Assembly (NCBI GenBank): GCA_902478365.1
Contig: CABSKX010000033.1
Coordinates: 1 to 24,655, forward strand
From: an uncultured Collinsella sp.
GTDB lineage: Bacteria > Actinomycetota > Coriobacteriia > Coriobacteriales > Coriobacteriaceae
DNA length: 24,655 nt
Direction of reading: 5' to 3'
Shown: positions 1 to 6,673 of the stretch, one piece after another
How the letters are laid out: the number at the start of each line of letters is the position of its first letter
Numbering within the stretch: position 1 is the stretch's first letter
Notes under the pieces: generated by a model
Told to the model about the DNA's origin: nothing
The model's input: only the letters and a program-made list of their open reading frames with translations
The model's database searches: none
Program-made: the position numbers and the translations under genes

Positions 1-1450
1 CCTTAGCGGAGACCTTGACGATGCCGTTGGCATCGATGTCGAAGGTGACCTCAATCTGCGGCACGCCGCGGCGGGCAGCCGGGATACCGGTCAGCTGGAA
101 CTTACCGAGCGACTTGTTGTCGCGGGCAAGCTCGCGCTCGCCCTGGAGCACGTTGATCTCGACGCTGGTCTGGTTGTCGGCAGCGGTGGAGTAGACCTCG
201 GTCTTGGAGGTCGGGATCGTGGTGTTGCGGTCGATCATCTTGGTCATGATGCCGCCCATGGTCTCGACACCCAGCGACAGCGGGGTAACGTCGAGCAGCA
301 GGATGCCCTCGACGTCGCCGGTGAGCACGCCGCCCTGGACGGCAGCGCCGTCGGCAACGACCTCGTCGGGGTTCACGGACATGTTGGGCTGCTTGCCGGT
401 CATGGTCTTGACGAGCTCCTGGACGGCGGGCATACGGGTGGAGCCGCCGACGAGGATGACCTCGGTCAGATCGGAGAGCTTAAGCTTGGCGTCGCGCAGG
501 GCATTGGTGACAGGCTGCTTGCAGCGCTCGAGCAAGTCGCGGGTGATCTTCTCGAACTCGGCGCGGGTCAGCGTGTAGTTGAGGTGCAGCGGGCCGGACT
601 GGTTCATGGTAATGAACGGCAGGTTGATGGTGGACTGCTGGGCTGCGGAGAGCTCCTTCTTAGCGTTCTCGGCGGCCTCCTTCAGACGCTGCAGGGCCAT
701 GGGGTCCTGACGCAGGTCGACACCGTTCTCCTGCTGGAACTTGTCGGCCATCCAGTCGATGACGCGCTGATCCCAGTCGTCGCCGCCCAGGTGGTTGTCG
801 CCCGAAGTGGACAGAACCTCAAACACGCCGTCGGCGAGGTCGAGGATGGAGACGTCGAAGGTGCCGCCACCCAGGTCGAAGACCAGGATGCGCTGGTCGG
901 TACCCTGCTTGTCCAGACCATAGGCAAGAGCGGCAGCGGTCGGCTCGTTGACGATACGCTTGACGTTGAGGCCGGCGATCTTACCGGCGTCCTTGGTGGC
1001 CTGACGCTGGGCGTCGTTGAAGTAGGCCGGAACGGTGATGACGGCGTCGGTGACGGTCTCGCCCAGATACTTCTCGGCGTCGGCCTTCATCTTTGCGAGC
1101 GTCATGGCGCTCACCTGCTCGGCGGTGTAATCCTTGCCCTCGATGTCGACGACGGCACGGCCACCCTGGCCCTCCTTGACCTCATACGGCACGGTCTTGA
1201 TCTCGGAGGTGCACTCGGAGTACTTGCGGCCCATGAAGCGCTTGATGGAGAACACGGTGTTCTTGGGGTTGGTGACAGCCTGGTTCTTAGCGGCCTTACC
1301 CACGACGCGGTCGCCGTCGGCACGGAAGCCCACGACGGACGGGGTGGTGCGGTCGCCCTCGGCGTTCACAATAATGGTCGGAGAACCGCCCTCGAGGACG
1401 GCCATAGCGGAGTTAGTAGTACCAAGGTCGATACCAAGAATCTTACTCAT
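1..1450 (-). CDS. dnaK: Chaperone protein DnaK (Hsp70), N-terminal part, cut by window edge
   Basis: ATP-driven Hsp70 chaperone that binds exposed hydrophobic peptides with DnaJ and GrpE in the cytoplasm. The reading frame runs from an ATG at 1450 off the window edge, giving about 483 residues. The nucleotide-binding domain carries GIDLGTTNS (residues 6-14), NEPTAAALAYG (168-178), FDLGGGTFDV (191-200) and LGGDDWD (221-227). The hydrophobic interdomain linker (DVTPLSLGVET) follows, then most of the beta substrate-binding domain; the helical lid is outside the window. The short lobe-I form fits Gram-positive and actinobacterial DnaK. A purine-rich ribosome site (AGAGGGA) lies about 8 bases before the start. 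It is the first gene of its transcript here, since no minus-strand gene lies just upstream. Identity is essentially certain. Confidence 0.98.
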   Translation of the reverse strand, partial: MSKILGIDLGTTNSAMAVLEGGSPTIIVNAEGDRTTPSVVGFRADGDRVVGKAAKNQAVTNPKNTVFSIKRFMGRKYSECTSEIKTVPYEVKEGQGGRAVVDIEGKDYTAEQVSAMTLAKMKADAEKYLGETVTDAVITVPAYFNDAQRQATKDAGKIAGLNVKRIVNEPTAAALAYGLDKQGTDQRILVFDLGGGTFDVSILDLADGVFEVLSTSGDNHLGGDDWDQRVIDWMADKFQQENGVDLRQDPMALQRLKEAAENAKKELSAAQQSTINLPFITMNQSGPLHLNYTLTRAEFEKITRDLLERCKQPVTNALRDAKLKLSDLTEVILVGGSTRMPAVQELVKTMTGKQPNMSVNPDEVVADGAAVQGGVLTGDVEGILLLDVTPLSLGVETMGGIMTKMIDRNTTIPTSKTEVYSTAADNQTSVEINVLQGERELARDNKSLGKFQLTGIPAARRGVPQIEVTFDIDANGIVKVSAK

Positions 1451-1531
1451 TAGAAATTCCCTCTCTCTTTTGCGTTCGCGCCGCCTCGACGGTCTGTCGC
1501 GCGGCGCTTCGGCTTGTCTTTCAGGATGTAG

Positions 1532-1560
1532 TGTATCCCCTTATGGGCCGGAATATACAA
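1532..1560 (-). promoter_or_regulatory. Candidate dnaK promoter
   Basis: Reading the minus strand, TTGTAT (1555-1560) is followed after 17 bases by GATACA (1532-1537), an approximate sigma-70-type pair. It would give a leader of roughly 75 bases before dnaK. The match to consensus is moderate and other AT-rich hexamers lie nearby (TTGACT at 1567-1572). Confidence 0.3.
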
Positions 1561-1723
1561 AATCTAAGTCAATTCATATAAGATTTCTTATTGCCGAGAG
1601 TTTAGGTTCTCAAATGCGCAGGTAGATGCGCTGATGGAGTTCTCGGCAAGTCTATCGAGATCTATGTAGAGATGGCTGAGATTTGGGCCCGAGGCCGCAT
1701 GGGGTGGCTTGAAGCGACCCCGA

Positions 1724-1893
1724 GGAAAGCGCATCCCGTTTTGAGCGTGAATTCCGGGCTGCAGTTTCCGCAACCAAGGCCCTCGGGAAAATAGATCCCA
1801 GTCTGAGTGTGGATTCTGGGTCGCAGTTTCCGCCAGAGGGCTCAACCGGAAAGCGCGACCCATTTTGGACGTCAATTCTGGGACACGCTTTCC
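1724..1893. repeat. Three tandem 46-bp imperfect palindromes, 62-bp period
   Basis: Three units at 1724-1769, 1786-1831 and 1848-1893 each begin GGAAA and end TTTCC, are exactly 46 bp long and start exactly 62 bp apart, with 16-bp spacers. Each unit is itself an inverted repeat. In unit 3 the arms GGAAAGCGCGACCCA and TGGGACACGCTTTCC pair at 13 of 15 positions around a 16-base centre. Units 1 and 2 keep the GGAAA/TTTCC ends and the inner CCC/GGG pairs but differ between. The shared central pattern resembles TTTTGANCGTNAATTC. The array sits in the spacer between dnaK and the ferredoxin gene and encodes no convincing protein. It looks like a REP-type repeat cluster; function unknown. Confidence 0.8.
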
Positions 1894-1944
1894 AAAAGTT
1901 CGCTCAATCGCTCATTATTACGAGTCACCTTTAGCTAACATTTG

Positions 1945-1976
1945 CGCAGCTCAACGGCCCCACCTGCGTGTTTTTT
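1945..1976 (+). terminator. Weak terminator-like hairpin with T6 tract
   Basis: CGCAG (1945-1949) pairs with CTGCG (1964-1968), followed by TG and six T residues (1971-1976). The stem is short and the loop is 14 bases, so this is only a possible terminator. No plus-strand gene precedes it, so if real it would end a transcript coming through the palindrome array. Confidence 0.25.
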
Positions 1977-2028
1977 AGTAAACCTTGGCATACTCGGCGA
2001 ACGGTATGAAGATGCCGGCCAGAGGGTA

Positions 2029-2056
2029 TTGCAAACGGTCGCTCCCGTGGTATGTT
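2029..2056 (+). promoter_or_regulatory. Candidate ferredoxin promoter
   Basis: TTGCAA (2029-2034) and TATGTT (2051-2056) are separated by 16 bases, and a TG one base ahead of the second hexamer gives an extended -10. It lies about 60 bases before the ferredoxin start, in the right orientation. Confidence 0.4.
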
Positions 2057-2117
2057 TTTGCCCGAATCAAACCGGCGCGCATCGTCTGTAGCGTCGGTCA
2101 ACAGAGAGGAAACTACC

Positions 2118-2303
2118 ATGGCTCATCCCGTAATTGATGCCGACGAGTGCATCGCTTGTGGCGTTTGCGTCGACTCCTGCCCCGCTGGCGTTCTGGAGCT
2201 CCAGGACGTCGCTACCGTCGCTGACGAGGATTCCTGCGTCGCCTGTGGCGCTTGCCAGGACGCTTGCCCCGCCGGCGCGATCACCGAGATCGTCGAGGAG
2301 TAA
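2118..2303 (+). CDS. 2[4Fe-4S] ferredoxin
   Basis: Small soluble electron carrier of 61 residues, the usual length for clostridial-type ferredoxins. Two cluster motifs are complete: CIACGVCVDSCP near residues 11-22 and CVACGACQDACP near residues 40-51, both CxxCxxCxxxCP. The two halves are internally similar, as in this family. The protein is acidic and ends EIVEE. The ATG at 2118 follows a ribosome site AGAGGA with about 7 bases spacing. It is a single-gene unit with its own candidate promoter and a strong terminator. In an anaerobe it would serve pyruvate:ferredoxin oxidoreductase, hydrogenase or similar enzymes; the sequence does not show which partner. Confidence 0.96.
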   Translation: MAHPVIDADECIACGVCVDSCPAGVLELQDVATVADEDSCVACGACQDACPAGAITEIVEE

Positions 2304-2342
2304 CAACTCCCCCACTTGCACACTCACAAGTACACCGTGCAC

Positions 2343-2383
2343 AAAAAGGAGGCCCCCGCATCGCCGCGGAGGCCTCTTTTTTT
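2343..2383 (+). terminator. Ferredoxin terminator, probably bidirectional
   Basis: A stem GAGGCC (2349-2354) / GGCCTC (2371-2376) with an inner CCGC/GCGG pairing is followed by seven T residues (2377-2383). Five A residues (2343-2347) precede the stem, so the opposite strand also has a U-tract. It could end both the ferredoxin transcript and the converging NAD operon transcript. Confidence 0.85.
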
Positions 2384-2423
2384 CGTGCGGATAACCAATT
2401 TGGCACCGTCGCAGGTTGAGCTC

Positions 2424-2540
2424 ACGTCAGCGAAAACGTCCCTAAGCGAGCAAGGTGACGTGAAAGAGGAGGGAAGCGTACTTTTGTACGCGACCGACGA
2501 TTGAACGTCAGATTGCCGCTTAGGGGCGTTTGCAGCGTCA
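2424..2540 (+). repeat. Structured intergenic element, copy A (candidate RNA)
   Basis: A 117-bp element sharing fixed motifs and a common fold with copy B at 23838-23955. Fixed parts in order: ACGNCAGCGAAA, AAGCGAGCAAGGTG, TGAAA, TTGAA, CAGATTGCCGCT and TTGCAGCGTCA. Stem 1 pairs 2434-2448 with 2517-2531 (15 bp with one G-U). Stem 2 pairs GCAA (2450-2453) with TTGC (2513-2516), then a GGT/AGA internal loop, then GACGT (2457-2461) with ACGTC (2505-2509). Stem 3 is GCGTAC-TTTT-GTACGC (2476-2491). Stem sequences differ from copy B but pairing is kept. It abuts the niaR stop codon in a convergent gap. No known RNA family was recognised. Strand is given by the shared motifs, not by known transcription. 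Confidence 0.75.
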
Positions 2541-2541
2541 G

Positions 2542-3087
2542 CTACGATAGGTCGTCTTCGTAGGGCATTAGGTCCGCCAAGTAGCCTTTCTCCTTGAGCA
2601 TGGTCTCGATCTCGTCGAGGGTTTGCTCGTCCTCTGCCGCAATGCGATGGAAGTGATAGCCGCTCGTCACCGTTAGTAGTGGAAAGCTCTTGCCGCTCTC
2701 GATATCGTGCAGATAGCGCTCAACATCGCGACGGTTGCGAATGTCCAGATCGGCTGTGATCTTGCCATACACGCGGTGGTTGACGATTACATTGAGCACG
2801 GCACCGCCCACGTCGACGATACTCGTGAGCTCATCACCTGCCTGCTCCACGCTGTGGCGAACCTTGACCAAGCGCGTGGGCACGGCGGGGCTGCTGGGGG
2901 CCTCCTGCAGCACATAACCACGGTTGGTCGCCACGATATCGTGCCCATCGGCGCGCAGCAGGGCGATGTCTTGCACGACAATCTGGCGGCTCACACCCAC
3001 CTCGCGAGCAAGCACGCTGCCCGAAACGGGCTCCGTGGCCCCCTCGAGCACGCCCATGATGGCACGGCGACGCTCGCGGGCGTCCAT
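2542..3087 (-). CDS. niaR: NiaR-type niacin-responsive repressor (HTH + 3H domain)
   Basis: Transcriptional repressor of NAD synthesis and niacin uptake that binds nicotinic acid, by family knowledge. The 181-residue protein matches the family length of about 170-180. Residues 5-60 form an HTH_11 winged helix (SGSVLAREVGVSRQIVVQDI). Residues 75-175 form the 3H domain, named for conserved histidines; H78 (VRHSVEQ), H104 (VNHRVYG) and H145/H147 (SGYHFHRI) are visible. Its ATG overlaps the nadC stop as TAATG, so the two are translationally coupled. As last gene of the operon it would control its own synthesis along with nadA, nadB and nadC. The likely target is the palindrome at the nadA promoter. 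The family call is firm; the ligand is inferred. Confidence 0.9.
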   Translation of the reverse strand: MDARERRRAIMGVLEGATEPVSGSVLAREVGVSRQIVVQDIALLRADGHDIVATNRGYVLQEAPSSPAVPTRLVKVRHSVEQAGDELTSIVDVGGAVLNVIVNHRVYGKITADLDIRNRRDVERYLHDIESGKSFPLLTVTSGYHFHRIAAEDEQTLDEIETMLKEKGYLADLMPYEDDLS

Positions 3088-3947
3088 TATTTACCGTCCA
3101 GCAGACGCAGGTGCTTAAGCGAGAGGTCGAGGATCGGCGCAGAGTGCGTCAACGCCCCCGAGCTAATAAAGTCAACGCCCAGGTCGGCGAGCGCTCGGAT
3201 ATTGCTGGCATCCACGTTGCCCGAGCACTCGGTCTTGGCGCGGCCGGCGATAAGCTCGATTGCGGCAGCCATGTCGTCGTGGGTCATGTTGTCGAACATG
3301 ATGATATCGGCACCGGCCTCCACGGCCTCGCGTACCATGTCCAAGTTCTCGCACTCGATCTCGACCGTCGTGGTAAACGATGCGTGGGCACGTGCCATCT
3401 CGATCGCACGCGTCACACCACCGGCGGCGTCGATATGGTTGTCCTTAAGCATGACGGCTGTCGACAGGTTGTAGCGGTGGTTGCTGCCGCCACCGATCTC
3501 GACCGCGGCCTTCTCGAAGACGCGCATGCCCGGCGTGGTCTTGCGTGTGTCAACAAGCACGGTCTTGGTACCCTCGAGCGCCGCTGCCATGTTGTGCGTG
3601 TAGGTAGCGATACCGCTCATACGCTGTAGATAGTTGAGCGCCACGCGCTCGCCCGAAAGCAGCACGCGCGCGTCGCCGCGCACCTGGCCCACGTGGTCGC
3701 CGGCGTGCACCTCGTCACCGTCGGCAACATCAAACAGCACCGAGCTCTGCGAATCCAGCAGCTCAAAGGTGCGAGCGAACACGTCCAGGCCCGCGATGAT
3801 GCCGTCGGCCTTGGCGATGAGCTCCACCGTGGCGGGACGCGCCGTGGGGCACACGCTCGCCGTGCTCACGTCCTCAAACGTAATGTCCTCGCGCAGGGCC
3901 TGCAGAATCAGATCATCGACGACGAGTTTCATGGTAATGGGATTCAT
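3087..3947 (-). CDS. nadC: Nicotinate-nucleotide pyrophosphorylase (quinolinate phosphoribosyltransferase)
   Basis: Converts quinolinate and PRPP to nicotinate mononucleotide, CO2 and pyrophosphate, the third step of de novo NAD synthesis. The 286-residue length is normal. Motifs seen: GERVALNYLQRMSGIAT (99-115), DTRKTTPGMR (133-142), GGGSNHRYNL (152-161), MLKDNH (166-171), EIECEN (196-201) and FDNM (218-221), which together form the phosphate and quinolinate site of the family. The start at 3947 is 3 bases from the nadB stop; a second ATG five codons in (MKLVVDDL) is possible. It overlaps niaR by one base. All catalytic motifs look intact. Confidence 0.97.
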   Translation of the reverse strand: MNPITMKLVVDDLILQALREDITFEDVSTASVCPTARPATVELIAKADGIIAGLDVFARTFELLDSQSSVLFDVADGDEVHAGDHVGQVRGDARVLLSGERVALNYLQRMSGIATYTHNMAAALEGTKTVLVDTRKTTPGMRVFEKAAVEIGGGSNHRYNLSTAVMLKDNHIDAAGGVTRAIEMARAHASFTTTVEIECENLDMVREAVEAGADIIMFDNMTHDDMAAAIELIAGRAKTECSGNVDASNIRALADLGVDFISSGALTHSAPILDLSLKHLRLLDGK

Positions 3948-3950
3948 GGT

Positions 3951-5327
3951 CTACTCCTCCACGGCCTGCGTGCCGGCGGCACGGGCCAGATCATCGATTG
4001 CAAGGATATCGGAACTCAGGGCGCGATGGCGTCCATCGAGCGCGGGCTCGCCCGCCTGCTCCACGGCAAGCGACTCGCCGGTACGCATACGCCAAGCAGC
4101 GCGGCGACCCCAGACTAGGGACTCGAGCAGGCTGTTAGAAGCTAGGCGGTTCTTGCCGTGAACGCCGTTGCAGGCCGTCTCGCCCGCGGCGTAGAGCTCG
4201 GGCATCGAGGTGCGGCCGTCCTTGTCGACCCACACGCCGCCCATAAAGTAGTGCTGCGTGGGTGTGACGGGAATGGGCTCGTCCAAGATGTCGCGGCCGT
4301 CCTCCAGGCAGCGCGCGCGGATGTTGGTAAAGTGCCCGGTCACCACATCGCGCTCGACGGGGGCAAAGCTCAGCCATTCGTGCTCGGTGCCGTCCTGCTT
4401 CATCTGCTCGCGGATGGCGGCGGCGACCACGTCGCGCGGCTGCAACTCGTCGGTAAAACGCTCGCCAGCGGCATTGAGCAGAATCGCGCCCTCGCCGCGG
4501 CAGCTCTCGCTGATCAGGAAGGTGCGGCCCGGCTGCGGCGAGAACAGTCCCGTGGGGTGAATCTGCACATAGTCCAGATGCTCCATCGTAATGCCGTGCT
4601 CCTGCGCGATGTAGCAGGCGTCGCCGGTGAGCTGCGGGTAGTTGGTGGAGTGATCGTACACGCCACCGATACCACCCGTCGCCCACAGCGTATGGCGAGC
4701 ATGAATCTCAAACGGCCCGCCGGTATGCACGCCCTCGGCGGCATTTGCGAGCTCGTCGGCGGGACGGACCGAATCGCCCTCGTCCACGGCAACAGCGACG
4801 ACACCAGTGCACACCGTGGCCCCATCGCGCTCGGCCGTGAGGATGTCAGTCATGGCCACGTGCTCAAGAATCTGCACGTTGTCCAGCTTGCGGACGGCCT
4901 GGAGCAGCTTGGTCGTGATCTCCTTGCCCGTAATGTCGGCATGGAAGGCGATGCGCGGGCGGCTGTGCGCGCCCTCGCGGGTAAAGTCGAGGCCGCCATC
5001 GGCCTTGCGCTCAAAGTCCACGCCCATCGCCAGCAGGTCGTTGATGACCGAGCGGCTCGAGCGGATCATAATGTCTACGCTCTCGCGGCGGTTCTCGTAG
5101 TGGCCGGCGTGCATGGTGTCCCCAAAGAAGGCATCGTAGTCCGAGCCCTCGGGCAGCACGCAGATGCCGCCCTGCGCGAGCATCGAATCGCACTCGTCGA
5201 CCGCACCCTTGGAGAGCATGATCACGCGCGTGCTCGTCGGCAGATTGAGAGCCGCATACAGGCCCGCCACGCCGCAGCCGGCAATGACGACATCGCACTC
5301 CATGTCGGGGTATTGCTTAGTTTCCAC
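3951..5327 (-). CDS. nadB: L-aspartate oxidase, short form
   Basis: FAD enzyme that oxidises L-aspartate to iminoaspartate, the substrate of NadA. The FAD-binding dinucleotide motif GCGVAG lies at residues 17-22. SMLAQGGI, FTREGAHSRPRIAF, WATGGIGGVY, HLDYVQIHPTG, ISESCRGEGA and AGETACNGVHGKNRLASNSLLE follow, all typical of the fumarate reductase/NadB family. The chosen start is a GTG at 5327 because GGGAGAGG lies about 6 bases ahead; an in-frame ATG at 5372 has no clear ribosome site. The resulting 458 residues are clearly shorter than the roughly 540 of E. coli NadB, and the shortfall is in the C-terminal helical region. It lies between nadA (56-base gap) and nadC. Confidence 0.95.
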   Translation of the reverse strand: METKQYPDMECDVVIAGCGVAGLYAALNLPTSTRVIMLSKGAVDECDSMLAQGGICVLPEGSDYDAFFGDTMHAGHYENRRESVDIMIRSSRSVINDLLAMGVDFERKADGGLDFTREGAHSRPRIAFHADITGKEITTKLLQAVRKLDNVQILEHVAMTDILTAERDGATVCTGVVAVAVDEGDSVRPADELANAAEGVHTGGPFEIHARHTLWATGGIGGVYDHSTNYPQLTGDACYIAQEHGITMEHLDYVQIHPTGLFSPQPGRTFLISESCRGEGAILLNAAGERFTDELQPRDVVAAAIREQMKQDGTEHEWLSFAPVERDVVTGHFTNIRARCLEDGRDILDEPIPVTPTQHYFMGGVWVDKDGRTSMPELYAAGETACNGVHGKNRLASNSLLESLVWGRRAAWRMRTGESLAVEQAGEPALDGRHRALSSDILAIDDLARAAGTQAVEE

Positions 5328-5383
5328 AGGAATCCTCTCCCTTGTAATGTGGCATAAGGGATGGTCCCTCATGTCACATTGGC

Positions 5384-6409
5384 TTAGCGCGCCGCGTACT
5401 CGAGCATGCGGTCGAGCGTGAGCTTGGCCTGATCGGCGGCCTCGTCCGACACGCCAATCTGCACCTCGCCCTCGCCCGTCTCCAGGCAGTGCACGAGCTT
5501 TTCGAGCGTGATGAGATCCATGTTGACGCAGGTGGGCTGCACCGCAGGGAAGTAGAACTTCTTGCCGGTGCCCTGGCAGCGGCGCTCGAGTTCGTAGAGC
5601 ACGCCGCGGACCGTCACGATGATGAACTCGCTCGCGTCCGACTCCTCGGCATACTTGATGATGCCGGCAGTAGAGCCGATGTAGTCAGCCTCGGCCAGGA
5701 CGTCGGCCTTGCACTCGGGGTGAGCCAGCACGAGCGCGTCGGGGTGCGCCTCCTGCACGTCGACGATCTGCTCGACGGTGATGATGTGATGACGCGGGCA
5801 GTAGCCGTTGTTGAGGATGACGTGCTTTTGGGGCACCTGCTCGGCCACAAAGCGGCCCAGGTTCTGGTCGGGAATGAACAAGATGTGCTGCTGCGGCAGC
5901 TCGGAGACGATCTTGACGGCGTTAGAGCTGGTAACGCACACATCACTCCAGCTCTTGATCTCGACCGTGGAGTTGACGTAGCACACCACGGCTAGGTCGT
6001 CGCCATACTCGGCGCGCGCCGCGTCGACCGTCTCGCGCTTGACCATGTGCGCCATGGGACAGTCCGCGCCCGGCTCGGGCAGCAGCACGGTCTTGGTGGG
6101 ATTGAGCAGCTTGGCGCTCTCGCCCATAAACTCTACGCCGCACAGCACGATCGTCTGCTGCGGCAGGCTCTTGGCGAGTTTTGCCAGGTAGAAGCTGTCG
6201 CCGACGTAATCGGCAACGGCTTGGACCTCGGGCGCCACATAATAGTGCGCCAGGATCACTGCGTCACGTTGGGTTTTTAGCTGATGAATGGCCTCGACGA
6301 GCTCTGCGGGCACCAGTGCCGCGCGCTCCGTTGCCGTCGTTGCCGATGCCAGGCCGGCCGCGATATCGCGTGCAAGCTCCGATGCATCCATGTTCGCGCT
6401 CTGTGCCAT
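5384..6409 (-). CDS. nadA: Quinolinate synthase A
   Basis: [4Fe-4S] enzyme that condenses iminoaspartate with dihydroxyacetone phosphate to quinolinate. The three cluster ligands are visible as C90 (VLCGVEFMGESAKLL), C204 (NGYCPRHH) and C294 (PTCVNMDLITL); their spacing of 114 and 90 fits the Bacillus-type enzyme. Other family motifs are AHYYVAPEVQ (54-63), YVNSTVEIK, CVTSSNAV, IPDQNLG, HPEC and IGSTAGI. The ATG at 6409 is preferred because GAGGGG ends 5 bases upstream; a TTG lies directly before it. The protein is 341 residues, normal for the family. First gene of the nadABC-niaR operon, with a palindrome-covered promoter upstream. Confidence 0.97.
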   Translation of the reverse strand: MAQSANMDASELARDIAAGLASATTATERAALVPAELVEAIHQLKTQRDAVILAHYYVAPEVQAVADYVGDSFYLAKLAKSLPQQTIVLCGVEFMGESAKLLNPTKTVLLPEPGADCPMAHMVKRETVDAARAEYGDDLAVVCYVNSTVEIKSWSDVCVTSSNAVKIVSELPQQHILFIPDQNLGRFVAEQVPQKHVILNNGYCPRHHIITVEQIVDVQEAHPDALVLAHPECKADVLAEADYIGSTAGIIKYAEESDASEFIIVTVRGVLYELERRCQGTGKKFYFPAVQPTCVNMDLITLEKLVHCLETGEGEVQIGVSDEAADQAKLTLDRMLEYAAR

Positions 6410-6444
6410 CAAGGCCCCTCTCTTTCGGCGAATCTTGGGGCTTT

Positions 6445-6494
6445 AGTATGACACCTGGCTTTACAGCTGACAAGACAGCTGTAAAGCCAGGTGT
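6445..6494 (-). promoter_or_regulatory. nadA promoter with overlapping palindromic operator
   Basis: On the minus strand, TTGTCA (6468-6473) and CATACT (6445-6450) are spaced by exactly 17 bases, a good sigma-70-type pair about 40 bases before nadA. A perfect inverted repeat with 19-bp arms (6451-6469 and 6476-6494) and a 6-base centre covers the -35 and the whole spacer. The inner part, TGTCTTGTCA on the minus strand, has TGTC-like half-sites. Transcription would begin downstream of the palindrome, so it probably works as a DNA operator and not as an RNA hairpin. NiaR, encoded by the last gene of the operon, is the natural candidate to bind. Confidence 0.65.
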
Positions 6495-6518
6495 AAAGTT
6501 GGAATAAAGATTCAATCT

Positions 6519-6577
6519 TGGGGCGGGTCCATTTTCGAACTGGCAAGCTGAGGATAGTTGAAAATGGACCCGCCCCA
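6519..6577. repeat. Perfect palindrome with 18-bp arms
   Basis: Arms 6519-6536 and 6560-6577 are perfectly complementary and contain GGGCGGGTCCATTTTC. AACT/AGTT near the loop ends can extend the stem after a one-base bulge, with a loop of 23 bases. No T-tract follows on either strand, so it is not a classical terminator. It lies in the 264-base gap between the surface-protein gene and nadA, beside a second hairpin. It may be a mobile or REP-type palindrome. Confidence 0.8.
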
Positions 6578-6625
6578 TGATTCGAGCAGCCGTTTTGTCC
6601 TGGACCAAGGGGCAGTGGTCATAGA

Positions 6626-6657
6626 AGCGGGCCCGAATCGCTCGATCCGGGCCCGCT
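6626..6657 (-). terminator. Hairpin downstream of surface-protein gene
   Basis: AGCGGGCCCG (6626-6635) pairs perfectly with CGGGCCCGCT (6648-6657) around a 12-base loop, 17 bases past the stop codon. The minus strand continues TTCTATG, so the U-tract is poor, but the very stable GC stem and its position favour a terminator for the long surface-protein transcript. Confidence 0.55.
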
Positions 6658-6673
6658 GGGGACTGGCGCGCGG

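Noticed and set aside
584..1453. Plus-strand open frame of 289 codons opposite dnaK
   Set aside because: Shadow of the dnaK reading frame.
1595..1614. HspR-type HAIR operator upstream of dnaK
   Set aside because: TTTGAGA and ACTCTCG on the minus strand match each HAIR half at only 5 of 7 positions and are 6 rather than 7 bases apart.
1588..1875. Minus-strand open frame of 95 codons through the palindromes
   Set aside because: It is formed by the repeat units, has no ribosome site and shows no protein-like pattern.
1724..1893. CRISPR-like layout of repeats and spacers
   Set aside because: Only three units, the repeats are diverged and palindromic over 46 bp, spacers are just 16 bp, and no cas genes are present.
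4158..5357. Plus-strand open frame of 399 codons opposite nadB
   Set aside because: Shadow of nadB; no ribosome site or recognisable domain.
6451..6494. nadA palindrome read as an intrinsic terminator
   Set aside because: No T-tract on either strand, and it overlaps a well-spaced promoter.
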